A DNA stretch of 64,000 bases from Porphyromonas gingivicanis JCM 15907. GTDB lineage: Bacteria > Bacteroidota > Bacteroidia > Bacteroidales > Porphyromonadaceae. The notes beneath the pieces were generated by a model, which was not told where the DNA came from, searched no databases, and was given only the letters and a program-made list of their open reading frames with translations. The stretch covers positions 1 through 64,000 of the forward strand of contig NZ_BAKX01000006.1 of NCBI RefSeq assembly GCF_000614585.1, read 5' to 3'. The position numbers were made by a program, and so were the translations under genes. Positions 27,545 to 36,409 of the stretch are shown in pieces. How positions within the stretch are numbered: the first letter of the stretch is position 1; every line of letters begins with the position of its first letter.

Positions 27545-29065
27545 ATGCAACACTCTTACCTCAACTCTTACTTTCATTTTCTACAAGCGCCTGCCCTTAA
27601 AGTTATCTTTCCTTTTGTTCTTGGACTCCTTTTGGGCTACACCTTCCCTTATACCTTATTATACGCACTCTCAAGCTTTCCTCTTACAATTTTATTCGTC
27701 TGGAGTTACTTCGGCACATTAGAGAGCAACCGTAGCAAACTCCTCACCTACTTAAGTGTGGGTATTTTTTTACTGGGAGGAGCTTTTTACAGCTCTTGGG
27801 ATTATAATAGATTAGCAGAGGTATACCTCCCCATAGAAAGAAAAGTACGATGGGTGGTACAGAAAACACCTCGACAAACTCGATCAGGACTTCGCATCAA
27901 AGCAAAAAGACTACAAGGAGAATCTTCTAACACCTTCTCCGAAATGCTCTACGTAACACATCCCCCACAAAAGCTATCGGTAGGAGATACGCTTTATGCC
28001 GATTATGTAACATTGAAACCCACCGGGCATTTGCAACGCAGGAGCTACAAAAGCTATCTTATAGCGCAACGATGTAGTGCCGTTGGATATGTAGACACGC
28101 TTATCTCAACGCCAAGGGATAAAGCACAAAGCATTACGATGCTCGCTGTGGATGTGCAAAACCAACTATTAAAACAAATGAACAACCTCCCCCTTTCTCC
28201 TCTACAAAAAGAGATGTTGGGAGCTATGTGTCTGGGCTACAAAGCAGAGAGTATCGAGGCAGAGAGTCTCTTCAAAAAAGCAGGAGTCATACACATCCTA
28301 TCGGTTAGTGGTTTTCACTTAGGGGTAGTCTGTTTGTTTTTGGGTTTCCTTTGCGTCCCTCTTCGGCGTCTTTCAAAAGGACTATACATAAGTATCCTAA
28401 TACAGATTATCGCTACTTGGCTTTTTGTCGGACTAACAGGATTTTCTGCTCCAGCAGTAAGAGCAGCAGTGATGTTGGCACTCTATCAATTATCCTTTCT
28501 ACTCAAACGACCCAGCAATGTCATAAATATCCTGTCGTTTAGTGCCTTGTTACTCCTACTACTTAAACCCTCTTACATATTAGATATAGGATTTCAGCTT
28601 AGCTATGCAGCTGTTTTATCAATAAGCCTTTTCTATCCCCTATTTATACGTTCTGTTCCATCAGCAAGCAATTTGCTATTAAGGTATTTATATCAATCCA
28701 TATCTCTATGCCTCTCTGCTCAACTATTGACAATACCTCTCACGCTATATCACTTTGGAGAACTCTCTCTACTTTCCCTATGGAGCAACATTCCTCTCGT
28801 TTTTCTAAGCACCCTACTAATACCTTTAGGATTGATTTATATGATATTCTCTTCGTGGAGTCTTTCTTCTTGGCTCATAAGTAAGGGAGTGGAGATATTA
28901 GCGGGAGCAATGGAAAGCGTCCTTGTTCTCCTTACGCCCATTGAAGCAATGCACCTAAAAGGAGGCATCTCCCTACTCCAATGTCTCGGACTTTATATCA
29001 TCATCTCCACAATCTACATCTCTTGGAGTTATTGGCTTCATAGGAAAAATAGCAATGTACTTTGA
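27545..29065 (+). CDS. comEC: ComEC/Rec2-family competence channel protein
   Basis: A 506-residue polytopic membrane protein. The N-terminal part has two or three helices and an OB-like soluble segment (DUF4131). The central competence domain contains KAGVIHILSVSGFHLGVVCL and TGFSAPAVRAAVMLALYQL, diagnostic of ComEC, followed by several helices. The C-terminal metallo-beta-lactamase domain of longer ComEC proteins is absent, as is usual in Bacteroidetes. ComEC forms the inner-membrane channel for single-stranded DNA uptake. Confidence 0.9.
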   Translation: MQHSYLNSYFHFLQAPALKVIFPFVLGLLLGYTFPYTLLYALSSFPLTILFVWSYFGTLESNRSKLLTYLSVGIFLLGGAFYSSWDYNRLAEVYLPIERKVRWVVQKTPRQTRSGLRIKAKRLQGESSNTFSEMLYVTHPPQKLSVGDTLYADYVTLKPTGHLQRRSYKSYLIAQRCSAVGYVDTLISTPRDKAQSITMLAVDVQNQLLKQMNNLPLSPLQKEMLGAMCLGYKAESIEAESLFKKAGVIHILSVSGFHLGVVCLFLGFLCVPLRRLSKGLYISILIQIIATWLFVGLTGFSAPAVRAAVMLALYQLSFLLKRPSNVINILSFSALLLLLLKPSYILDIGFQLSYAAVLSISLFYPLFIRSVPSASNLLLRYLYQSISLCLSAQLLTIPLTLYHFGELSLLSLWSNIPLVFLSTLLIPLGLIYMIFSSWSLSSWLISKGVEILAGAMESVLVLLTPIEAMHLKGGISLLQCLGLYIIISTIYISWSYWLHRKNSNVL

Positions 29066-29164
29066 AATTGTTAGTCAAGAGGGAAGCCTGTGCGAGATAG
29101 AAAAACATCTAATCGAATACAAAAAAAGACCCTTTTTCTCCCGAAAAAAGATCTCATCCTATTG

Positions 29165-29238
29165 TGACCGCGATAGGATTCAAACCTATAACCTTCTGAT
29201 CCGTAGTCAGATGCTCTATTCAGTTGAGCTACGCGGCC
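29165..29238 (-). tRNA. tRNA-Arg (ACG), copy 1
   Basis: 74 bases. The acceptor GGCCGCG pairs with CGCGGTC, the anticodon loop CTACGGA gives ACG and the T arm is TATAGGTTTGAATCCTATC. No encoded CCA. It is the third tRNA of a minus-strand cluster headed by tRNA-Lys. Confidence 0.95.
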
Positions 29239-29250
29239 ATCCTTACGCTG

Positions 29251-29324
29251 TGACCGATAAAGGATTCAAACCTTTAACCTTCTGATCCGTAGTCAGATGC
29301 TCTATTCAGTTGAGCTAATCGGCC
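29251..29324 (-). tRNA. tRNA-Arg (ACG), copy 2
   Basis: 74 bases. Nearly identical to its neighbour through the D and anticodon arms but with compensated changes in the acceptor (GGCCGAT with ATCGGTC) and T stem. The anticodon loop CTACGGA again gives ACG. No encoded CCA. Confidence 0.95.
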
Positions 29325-29357
29325 TTATGAGAGTCTTCTAAACAACTCTCTTTTCTG

Positions 29358-29430
29358 TGAACCGCCTGGGGCTCGAACCCAGGACCCCAACATTAAAAGT
29401 GTTGTGCTCTACCTGCTGAGCTAGCGATTC
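29358..29430 (-). tRNA. tRNA-Lys (TTT)
   Basis: 73 bases. Acceptor GAATCGC with GCGGTTC, anticodon loop CTTTTAA (TTT), T loop GGTTCGAGCC. First gene of the minus-strand tRNA cluster; the promoter lies at 29474-29503. Confidence 0.95.
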
Positions 29431-29473
29431 CCAAATGCTTTCCATGAAAAAATCATTCTCGCAAAAAGCTCTG

Positions 29474-29503
29474 CAAAGGTACGACTTATTTTGGAATATA
29501 CAA
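29474..29503 (-). promoter_or_regulatory. Promoter of the tRNA-Lys/Arg/Arg cluster
   Basis: Minus strand TTG (29503-29501), 19 bases, then TACCTTTG (29481-29474), a full match to the Bacteroidetes -33/-7 pattern. The expected start point is about 35 bases before the tRNA-Lys 5' end. Confidence 0.8.
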
Positions 29504-29841
29504 TACATCTACCACATATGTATTGATTTTATGAGTCGTTTCATAGTATAGTTGGAGTGTTATTAGCAAAATAATTAGCTGATTTCCTTTCATTTATTTC
29601 CCTACAACAGGTAAGGATTCATCGGAAAAGTTTTTCTTTTTTGCGTTACCCATCTCATATTGGTCTCCTTTTCTTCTTGAAAAACCAAGGTCACTATTGA
29701 AGTAAATGAAGCTCTGTATTCCATTGCACATGGTGTATATGATGGAGACATCTTTCCTTACTCTATGTTTTAGCAAGAGAGAATAGAATAAGAGGTTTCT
29801 ATGAGTTTCTAACTCTGTCTCGAAAAATTTGTGTAGGGTTC
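29504..29841. other. Divergent intergenic region between tRNA clusters
   Basis: No gene is supported. A 60-codon minus-strand frame at 29594-29776 has no recognisable features and I do not call it. Confidence 0.4.
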
Positions 29842-29871
29842 TTGCAGAATCGAAAACTTATTGTACCTTTG
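29842..29871 (+). promoter_or_regulatory. Promoter of tRNA-Glu and rpsT
   Basis: TTG (29842-29844), 19 bases, then TACCTTTG (29864-29871), a full Bacteroidetes -33/-7 match about 55 bases before the first tRNA-Glu. It probably drives the tRNA-Glu, rpsT, tRNA-Glu unit. Confidence 0.8.
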
Positions 29872-29926
29872 TCGTCGCAAAAGAATGGAAAGCCTTTTTA
29901 GTGGTTTCATTTATTGCATTGATAGT

Positions 29927-29998
29927 GGCCCTTTCGTCTATCGGTTAGGACGCAAGGTTTTCATCCTTGAAAGAGGGGTTCGATTCCCCTAGGGGCTA
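29927..29998 (+). tRNA. tRNA-Glu (TTC), copy 1
   Basis: 72 bases. Anticodon stem CAAGG/CCTTG with loop TTTTCAT (TTC); T arm GAGGGGTTCGATTCCCC. The acceptor has a G-T first pair. Identical over its length to the second copy at 30449. Confidence 0.95.
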
Positions 29999-30057
29999 CT
30001 AAATACAAGAACAAGATTTTAGATTTTAGATAACGAACAACAGAATATTATATAGAG

Positions 30058-30318
30058 ATGGCAAATCATAAATCATCATTAAAGAGAATACGCCAAGCTA
30101 GTGTACGTCGTTTACATAACCGCTACTATGGTCGTTCTACACGTAACCAAATCAAGCGTTTCCGTATGTTGACAGATAAGGACGAAGCTAAGGCGATGCT
30201 CCCTAAGGTGTCTTCTATGATTGACAAGTTAGCTCGTGAGCGCATTATTCACAAGAATAAAGCTGCTAACTTGAAGAGCAAACTCGCTCGTCAGCTTAAC
30301 CGCATGGTTGCGGCATAA
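30058..30318 (+). CDS. rpsT: Small ribosomal subunit protein S20
   Basis: An 86-residue, very basic protein with the S20 pattern: [25 protein letters not shown] and the C-terminal [19 protein letters not shown]. It binds 16S rRNA during early 30S assembly. It lies between two identical tRNA-Glu genes, 59 bases after the first, so the three are probably transcribed together and processed. Confidence 0.95.
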   Translation: MANHKSSLKRIRQASVRRLHNRYYGRSTRNQIKRFRMLTDKDEAKAMLPKVSSMIDKLARERIIHKNKAANLKSKLARQLNRMVAA

Positions 30319-30397
30319 AATAGGAATTACGAGTAAGACTCGAGGTCAGAGCAAGGATTGTTAGGCGTAGCAACCTTCACTTAGAGTTAGTCCAATC

Positions 30398-30439
30398 ACT
30401 TTTATTACTCCTCTTAATTAGGAGTTCTTGATAAAAGTT
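30398..30439. other. Stem-loop between rpsT and tRNA-Glu copy 2
   Basis: A two-part hairpin: ACTTTTAT (30398-30405) pairs with ATAAAAGT (30432-30439), and inside it ACTCCT pairs with AGGAGT. No T-run follows directly, so it may be a processing or stability element rather than a terminator. Confidence 0.5.
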
Positions 30440-30448
30440 AGTCCTACG

Positions 30449-30520
30449 GCCCTTTCGTCTATCGGTTAGGACGCAAGGTTTTCATCCTTGAAAGAGGGGT
30501 TCGATTCCCCTAGGGGCTAC
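30449..30520 (+). tRNA. tRNA-Glu (TTC), copy 2
   Basis: 72 bases, identical to the copy at 29927-29998. Anticodon loop TTTTCAT (TTC). A terminator hairpin follows at 30555. Confidence 0.95.
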
Positions 30521-30554
30521 ATAGATAAATGTTCTCATAATGAATTATGTTTGT

Positions 30555-30591
30555 AAGGAGGAGCGTTTAACCCGTTTCTCCTTATTTTTTT
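30555..30591 (+). terminator. Terminator after tRNA-Glu copy 2
   Basis: An 11-bp stem with some G-T pairs (AAGGAGGAGCG with CGTTTCTCCTT), a 7-base loop, then ATTTTTTT. It ends the tRNA-Glu/rpsT unit. Confidence 0.85.
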
Positions 30592-30815
30592 GCAGTATAA
30601 CTTTCAGCTAACCTCTTTTTCTTAGCAAAAAGCAACGCGAGAAATCCAAGAAGGAAAAAGTTGCCCTCTGAAAGAAAGAAAAAAGCTACCAAACGAGCAA
30701 AAATAGAACTTCTGGGAACACTCTCTTAAATATTCACACAACTATCTACACTATGGACAGACAAAACAGGAGCCAGAAACTCTATAGGAGATAGAAACAA
30801 CTCTTTATTATTGAA

Positions 30816-32612
30816 ATGACATTTGAAGAATTAAACATATCCCAATCCCTTATAAAGGCAGTAGAAGAGCTAGGCTTTATAGAGCCAATGCCCGTACAAG
30901 CCGAAGTCATACCCTATCTTTTGGGCGACAACTTAGATTTAATAGCTCTTGCCCAAACAGGAACTGGAAAAACGGCAGCCTACGGACTTCCTCTTTTGGA
31001 GCGTTTGACCATCAAAGGAGCACAGCCAACAGCCTTAATACTATCTCCCACAAGAGAACTTTGCCTACAGATAGCCGATGACTTGGCATCCTATGCAAAG
31101 TATCTATCGGAGATACACATTGTACCCGTCTACGGAGGAGTTTCTATAGATATGCAAATCAAAGCATTACGTCGAGGGGCTAATATCGTTGTGGCTACAC
31201 CGGGGCGTCTTCTAGATTTATTACGCAGAGAAGCCCTATCGCTCGACGCTATCGAAAGCGTGGTACTGGACGAGGCTGATGAAATGCTCAATATGGGCTT
31301 TAGTGAAGATCTTAAAGAGATTTTATCCCAAATTCCCAACGAACGAAGACTATTACTCTTTTCGGCAACAATGTCCCCCGAAATGAACTCTATCGCCCGA
31401 AGCTATCTAAAGTCTCCAAAAGAAATTGTTATCGGTCGCAAGAATGAAGCAAACAACAATATCTCTCACCACTGTTGCTTAGTACCCGCTCGCCAAAAAT
31501 ATCTCGCACTAAAACGAATCGTAGACTACTATCCTGCTATTTATGGGATTATTTTCTGCCGTACTCGCATGGAAACAAAAGAGATTGCTGAGCAACTTAT
31601 TCGAGATGGTTACAATGCCGATGCCCTCCATGGAGACCTGAGTCAAGAACAGAGAGACCGAGTAATGCAACGTTTTCGTATAGGGAATTTGCAACTATTA
31701 GTTGCTACCGACGTGGCAGCAAGAGGACTTGATGTAGACAACCTTACTCACGTAATCCACTATGGCCTACCCGATGATGTTGAAAATTACACTCACAGAA
31801 GCGGTCGAACTGCTCGTGCTGGAAAAAAGGGCATATCTATTGCGCTCTGCCACTTGCGAGAGAAGGGGCGACTGCGCTCCATCGAGAAACTCATTGGTGT
31901 AAAAATCGACAACATTGTTATACCAACAGGGAAAGACATTTGCTCGAAGCAACTTTTCCACTTAGCAGACCGTTTGGAACGAGTAGATACCGAAGAGGGA
32001 CAGCAAGACATTGAGGCAATTCTCCCTGAGGTGTGTCGCAAGTTAGATTGGATTCCCAAGGAGGATCTTATCCGACGACTCATGACACTCGAATTCCAAC
32101 GTTTCTTCGAATATTACCGTTCAGCAGAAGAAATTGAACAAACTACTGTAGAAAAGGAGAGCAAAAAAGAGCCACGTTCTAAACGTGCACCTTTTGAAAC
32201 AGAAGAAGGAATGACGCGCCTCTTTATCAATTTTGGTAAGTCGGACAGACTATTCCCCAACAAATTAATCGAACTGATCAACCGATGTGTACCAGGCAGG
32301 GTTGCAGTCGGTAAGATTGATTTGATGCAAAAATTTTCCTTTTTCGATGTCGATTCAGAGGAAGCAGGACGAGTAATTGACGAATTATCTCAATACGAAG
32401 TCGAAGGCAGAAAGATCATTGTAGACTATGCAGATAAGGCTTCCGAAAAGAGAGAAGGGACTCAGAAGAAGAAAACTAATGGAACTCGTTCCTCTTTTTC
32501 ACGAGCCGAGAGAAGGTACTCTTCTTATGAAAAGCCCCAAAAAAGACAAGACAGAGATAGAGGGAAAATAGACTCTGCCTCTTCTCGAAAGAAAGGAAAA
32601 TCTCGTCGTTAG
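30816..32612 (+). CDS. DEAD-box ATP-dependent RNA helicase with DbpA-type RNA-binding domain
   Basis: A 598-residue DEAD-box helicase. Motifs in order: AQTGTGKTAAYGLPLL (I), PTRELCLQI (Ia), TPGRLLDLL (Ib), VLDEADEM (II), LFSATMS (III), IIFCRTRMETKEIAEQ (IV), ATDVAARGLDVDN (V) and HRSGRTARAG (VI). Residues ~460-540 form a DbpA/CsdA-type RNA-binding domain (TRLFINFGKSDRLFPNKLI), and the tail is Lys/Arg/Ser-rich, as in DeaD/CshA proteins. It probably acts in ribosome assembly or RNA turnover. A terminator follows at 32643. Confidence 0.93.
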   Translation: MTFEELNISQSLIKAVEELGFIEPMPVQAEVIPYLLGDNLDLIALAQTGTGKTAAYGLPLLERLTIKGAQPTALILSPTRELCLQIADDLASYAKYLSEIHIVPVYGGVSIDMQIKALRRGANIVVATPGRLLDLLRREALSLDAIESVVLDEADEMLNMGFSEDLKEILSQIPNERRLLLFSATMSPEMNSIARSYLKSPKEIVIGRKNEANNNISHHCCLVPARQKYLALKRIVDYYPAIYGIIFCRTRMETKEIAEQLIRDGYNADALHGDLSQEQRDRVMQRFRIGNLQLLVATDVAARGLDVDNLTHVIHYGLPDDVENYTHRSGRTARAGKKGISIALCHLREKGRLRSIEKLIGVKIDNIVIPTGKDICSKQLFHLADRLERVDTEEGQQDIEAILPEVCRKLDWIPKEDLIRRLMTLEFQRFFEYYRSAEEIEQTTVEKESKKEPRSKRAPFETEEGMTRLFINFGKSDRLFPNKLIELINRCVPGRVAVGKIDLMQKFSFFDVDSEEAGRVIDELSQYEVEGRKIIVDYADKASEKREGTQKKKTNGTRSSFSRAERRYSSYEKPQKRQDRDRGKIDSASSRKKGKSRR

Positions 32613-32642
32613 AACAACTGCACTTCCCTTAACTCTTCATCA

Positions 32643-32680
32643 AGCTATATACGGAAAAGCCCCGTGTATAGCTTTTTTTA
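32643..32680 (+). terminator. Rho-independent terminator of the DEAD-box gene
   Basis: A stem of about 12 bp (AGCTATATACGG with CCGTGTATAGCT, one G-T pair) with a short loop, then TTTTTTA. It lies about 30 bases after the stop codon. Confidence 0.9.
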
Positions 32681-32935
32681 TTCCCAAAGAAAGGTGATTG
32701 TATTGCTCCAGCTAAAGAGTTTCCACTGCACACTATCTCCTTTATTGCAAAGACATTACACAAGATCTATTGAAATCCACATAACGATCTAAAAAACTCC
32801 ATAAAGACATCTCCTAACCGATCACAACCACATCAAACAAGATGCAAAATCCTCTTTAAAACATCGCACCCGACACATCCTTTCACACAACGCTCTACTT
32901 TAGATTATATTTCATCTTTTTATAGATTGAGAATG
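32681..32935. other. AT-rich intergenic region, no gene seen
   Basis: No reading frame of useful length between the terminator of the helicase gene and the promoter of the secreted adhesin gene. Confidence 0.4.
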
Positions 32936-32966
32936 TTGTTTTTTATAAATACTATTGTTAGATTTG
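32936..32966 (+). promoter_or_regulatory. Promoter of the secreted adhesin gene
   Basis: TTG (32936-32938), 20 bases, then TAGATTTG (32959-32966), a full Bacteroidetes -33/-7 match. It implies a 5' leader of roughly 135 bases before the ATG at 33109. Confidence 0.7.
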
Positions 32967-33108
32967 TACTCGATTTTTTGACCAACTATCCTTTTGTATT
33001 TTTGGATAAGTCTCTCTATTTTTTTCTGTTAGAAAATACGAGAAAAGAGTTATGTAAGAATACTTGATAACTGGAATAAGTTTTAGCAATCATAAATTAA
33101 GTTATAGT

Positions 33109-35948
33109 ATGAAAAAGTATTTACTACTTAAACGGAGCATTGTTGCAGTATTGGCTGTTACAACAGGTTTATTAACTTGGGGCTCGGCCTCTGCTTCTCC
33201 TCAAAAAGCAACCCCTGAGAAAAAACAGGTATTACGAGATGGAGAAAGTACCGTAATTATTGAAGAGAGTTTCTCAACTGGGTTTCCTGAAGGCTGGTTT
33301 GCCAGAGATATAGATGGCAATGGCAAGACTTTTACGTGGACCAAATGGCAAAACCACGGTACGGGGCCAGACATTGATTACTCTGGTACTGGAGGGTCTA
33401 TGACTTCTGACTCTTTTATCTCCAGTGAAAAGCCTCTCAGTAACTGGTTAATAGCACCACGCCTAAACCTTCCTAATGGAGGAGAAGTTTCTTTTTGGAC
33501 AACCACTTATTCGAGTCAATTTCCTGCCGAAAAATATTCCGTTTGTTACTCAACCACTGGTAGCAATCCTGAGGACTTCATTGAATTAATGACTGAAACT
33601 CTTACGAAAGAACGAGTTATGGTATGGAAGAACTTTACATTACAACTGCCTGCTGGCACAAAGTATGTAGCCTTTCACCACCATGATTGTCAAGAAAGTG
33701 GGCTAAGTCTTGATGACGTGAAGATTTCGGGAGTAGGAGGAAGTCTTGCCAACGATTTACCCACTTATGTAGTCTCTGTAGAAGAAACAGAGAGAGGAAC
33801 AGTTCAAGTAAAGGATAGTAAAGACGCCATCGTTGAGAATTTGAATGCTGTGAAAGAAGGCTCCAAACTCAGAATTACAGCAACAGCTAATGAAGGCTTC
33901 AATTACAGAGGGTTAAAAATTAACGGAATTGCGATTAACGACTTCTATTCAGGAGATCCTTATGAATTTAACATTGCAGGCAATACAACTATCGCAGCAG
34001 TGTTTAAGAAAAGAACGCACTCTATTCGTTTGCCTTGGCAAGTAGAAAATGGTAAAATTGAACTTGAGGGCTTAGGAGACCAACAAGTATGGGAAGTAGA
34101 AGAAGATACAGAAGTTACGGTAAAACCTATTCCTAACCCAGGTTATAAAGTAGGAGAGGTACGTCTTGACGAAGAAGTATTAGCAGCACCTTACACCTTC
34201 ATTCTGAAAAAGAGCGTTTCAATTAACGTTACTTTTGTACCAGAGTCTCAAGAACCTGAAGAAGGAGTTGCTACTCTATCTGAGAACTTCGATGGAGCGG
34301 ATGTAGATTTTAGCAATTTACCCCAAGGATGGGAAAAGAAAAGCAAGTCAGAACCAACGATCCTTACACAGGCTGGGGGTATTACAATGCAGCAGCAGGT
34401 GTACATTCAGGAAGAGCTTCTATGCGTTCTTATGGAAGCTCAAACACTAAGTACTCTAACCTCTTAATTACTCCAAGATTAGCTTTGAAGAAGGAATCTT
34501 TCTTGTCGTTTTTCATAAAAACAGGTTCTCCCAACCAAACTGTTCCCTATAAAGTATTGGGGTCTAAGAGCGACACAGAGATAGCTTCTTTCACAGAAAT
34601 TCTCTTTACAGAAAGCATTCCATATTCAGAAAAAACTTACGCTAAAAAAGTCGTAAAAGTACCTGCCGACATAAAGTACATTGCTTTTGTCCACTTTGCA
34701 GAAAATCCTGTTTCTTACTCCACCGACCTTTTAATCGATGATATAGTACTACAAGAAGAACCTATAGCTATAACCTATGAAGTCGTTCTATTGGGAGTGG
34801 AAAATGGTACTATTGCTATCGAAGGCAAAACAGCCGAAGAGCTTAAGGCTATTCCTGAGGGAACAGAACTAACAGTTGTTGCTACCCCCAACGAAAACTA
34901 TGAGCTACGCTCTGTGTTTGTGAATCAAAATGCCATCGAAGCTCCCTATCGCTTCACAGTAAAAGAAAGAACCGAAGTAGGAGCTACTTTTGCCAAGAAG
35001 GTAACAACCTACCCTGTTACAATCCAAGTAAAAGGTAAAGGATTTGCCTCTATCGAAGGCTATACTACCGATATGCTCAAAGCAGTCCCCGAAGGCACTA
35101 CACTTACCATTAAGGCTCAACCTTCACAGGGACACACTCTCAAGAGCATTACGGTAAATGGAGTGGCACTCCCCTCTAATGGGTTCACATTCACCGTGAG
35201 CAAAGCAACTGAAGTCATTGTTACTTTTGAAAAAGAAGTTGCCACCTACCCCGTAACCCTACAAATAGTTGGTGAGAACTGCCTCTATCGAAAACTACAC
35301 CGATGATATGCTCAAAGCAGTCCCCGAAGGTACTACACTCACTATTAAGGCTCAACCCAAGCAGGGACACCTTCTTAAGAGCATCACGGTAAATGGTACA
35401 GCACTTCCTGCCAACACACTTACATTCAAGGTAGAGAAAGCTACAACTGTGATAATTACCTTCGAAAAGCAAATTGTTACTTACACCGTAACACTCGCTC
35501 CTACAGAAAATGGTACTATCAGTATCAAGAATAAGACAGCAGAGGAGCTTAAAGCTATCGCTGAAGGTACGGATCTAATCGTAGAGGTTACACCTCTTGA
35601 CAAGTACGAGCTATCAACTCTCACGCTAATAATGTAGACATTAAGGCCACCCGCACCTTCAAGGTAACTGCCAATACAGAGGTTAAGGCTACCTTCAAAT
35701 TGATTGATGCTATTGAGGGTATCAACGGCAACAAGGCAACTATTTACCCCAACCCTGCACAAGACTTTGTAGCCATAGAGGGCATTGAAGCCAACACGTT
35801 GGTTCGTCTGACTACTATGGATGGACGTGTAATAGCCGAAGCATTGGCTTCAGAACTCGGAGTAGCTCGCTTCAACGTATCAGGTCTTGCTCGTGGCAAC
35901 TACTTGCTGGTTGTAGCTGGTAAAGCTCAAGTTATCGTTCTTAAGTAA
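33109..35948 (+). CDS. T9SS-secreted protein with cleaved-adhesin and InlB-like repeat domains (three frameshifts)
   Basis: About 946 residues when repaired. Signal peptide (MKKYLLLKRSIVAVLAVTTG); two cleaved-adhesin domains of the gingipain/HagA type (first around SNWLIAPRLNLPNGGEVSFW and LPAGTKYVAFHHHDC; second around NLLITPRLALKKESFLSFF); six Bacteroidales InlB-like repeats of ~75 residues (core DMLKAVPEGTTLTIKAQP); and a C-terminal type IX sorting domain (ATIYPNPAQDFVAI to the end). Frames change near 34352 (one A missing), 35271-35278 (net two bases missing) and 35611-35622 (one base missing). The start at 33109 is preferred over the earlier ATG at 33064. A surface adhesin or haem/host-protein binder is likely. 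Confidence 0.88.
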
Positions 35949-35968
35949 TTGAATAAATTGAACAAACT

Positions 35969-36045
35969 CTCTCCTACCAATTGGGTAGGAGAGTACCTTT
36001 CTCATGAAATGGGTAGATGCTTCATGTGTCTACCCATTTTTATCT
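35969..36045 (+). terminator. Two tandem terminator hairpins after the adhesin gene
   Basis: First hairpin: CTCTCCTACC (35969-35978) with GGTAGGAGAG (35984-35993). Second: AAATGGGTAGA (36007-36017) with TCTACCCATTT (36029-36039), followed by TT and a T-rich tail. The second is the stronger intrinsic terminator. Confidence 0.88.
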
Positions 36046-36081
36046 CTTCTTGACTTTGAGAAGCATTAAAGGTTACGCCGT

Positions 36082-36191
36082 AAAGTATCCGTGCAAACCC
36101 TCAAAACCATTAATGCAAACTTCTGAAACCATCCGAGTAAACTCTCGCAACCTACGTACCTTTTGAAAGAAAGTATCCGCCTCTGCCGTCA
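36082..36191. repeat. 22-bp tandem repeat array B
   Basis: Five imperfect units of exactly 22 bp: 36082-36103, 36104-36125, 36126-36147, 36148-36169, 36170-36191. AAAGTATCCG begins the first and the last. In the reverse direction it shares GAGAGTTTACTCGGA with array A and AAAAGGTACGTAGGTT with array C. It lies between the adhesin terminators and a bidirectional terminator. Confidence 0.82.
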
Positions 36192-36253
36192 AATGACATA
36201 ATAGAGGACAAAATAAATAGCCATCAAATTGCCAAAATCATCTCCCAAACGAA

Positions 36254-36292
36254 AAAAGGCTGTGCTCAAATTCAGTTTTGACACAGCCTTTT
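36254..36292. terminator. Bidirectional terminator
   Basis: AAAAGGCTGTG (36254-36264) pairs with CACAGCCTTTT (36282-36292), with an inner TCAAA/TTTGA extension. T-runs are available on both strands. It lies between the adhesin gene (plus) and the AlkZ-like gene (minus). Confidence 0.9.
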
Positions 36293-36409
36293 CTTCGTGC
36301 TCTGTATTTTGAGTTTTGTACTCCAGCTACGTTTGCTATTTGCTTCACTTAATCCATAGCCAATAAAAGTTGTTGAAAGAATTATAAACCGCTCATATAA
36401 AAACTATAA

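Noticed and set aside
36082-36191. Reading the 22-bp arrays as CRISPR
   Set aside because: Units are contiguous with no unique spacers, they are imperfect, and no cas gene is present in the window.
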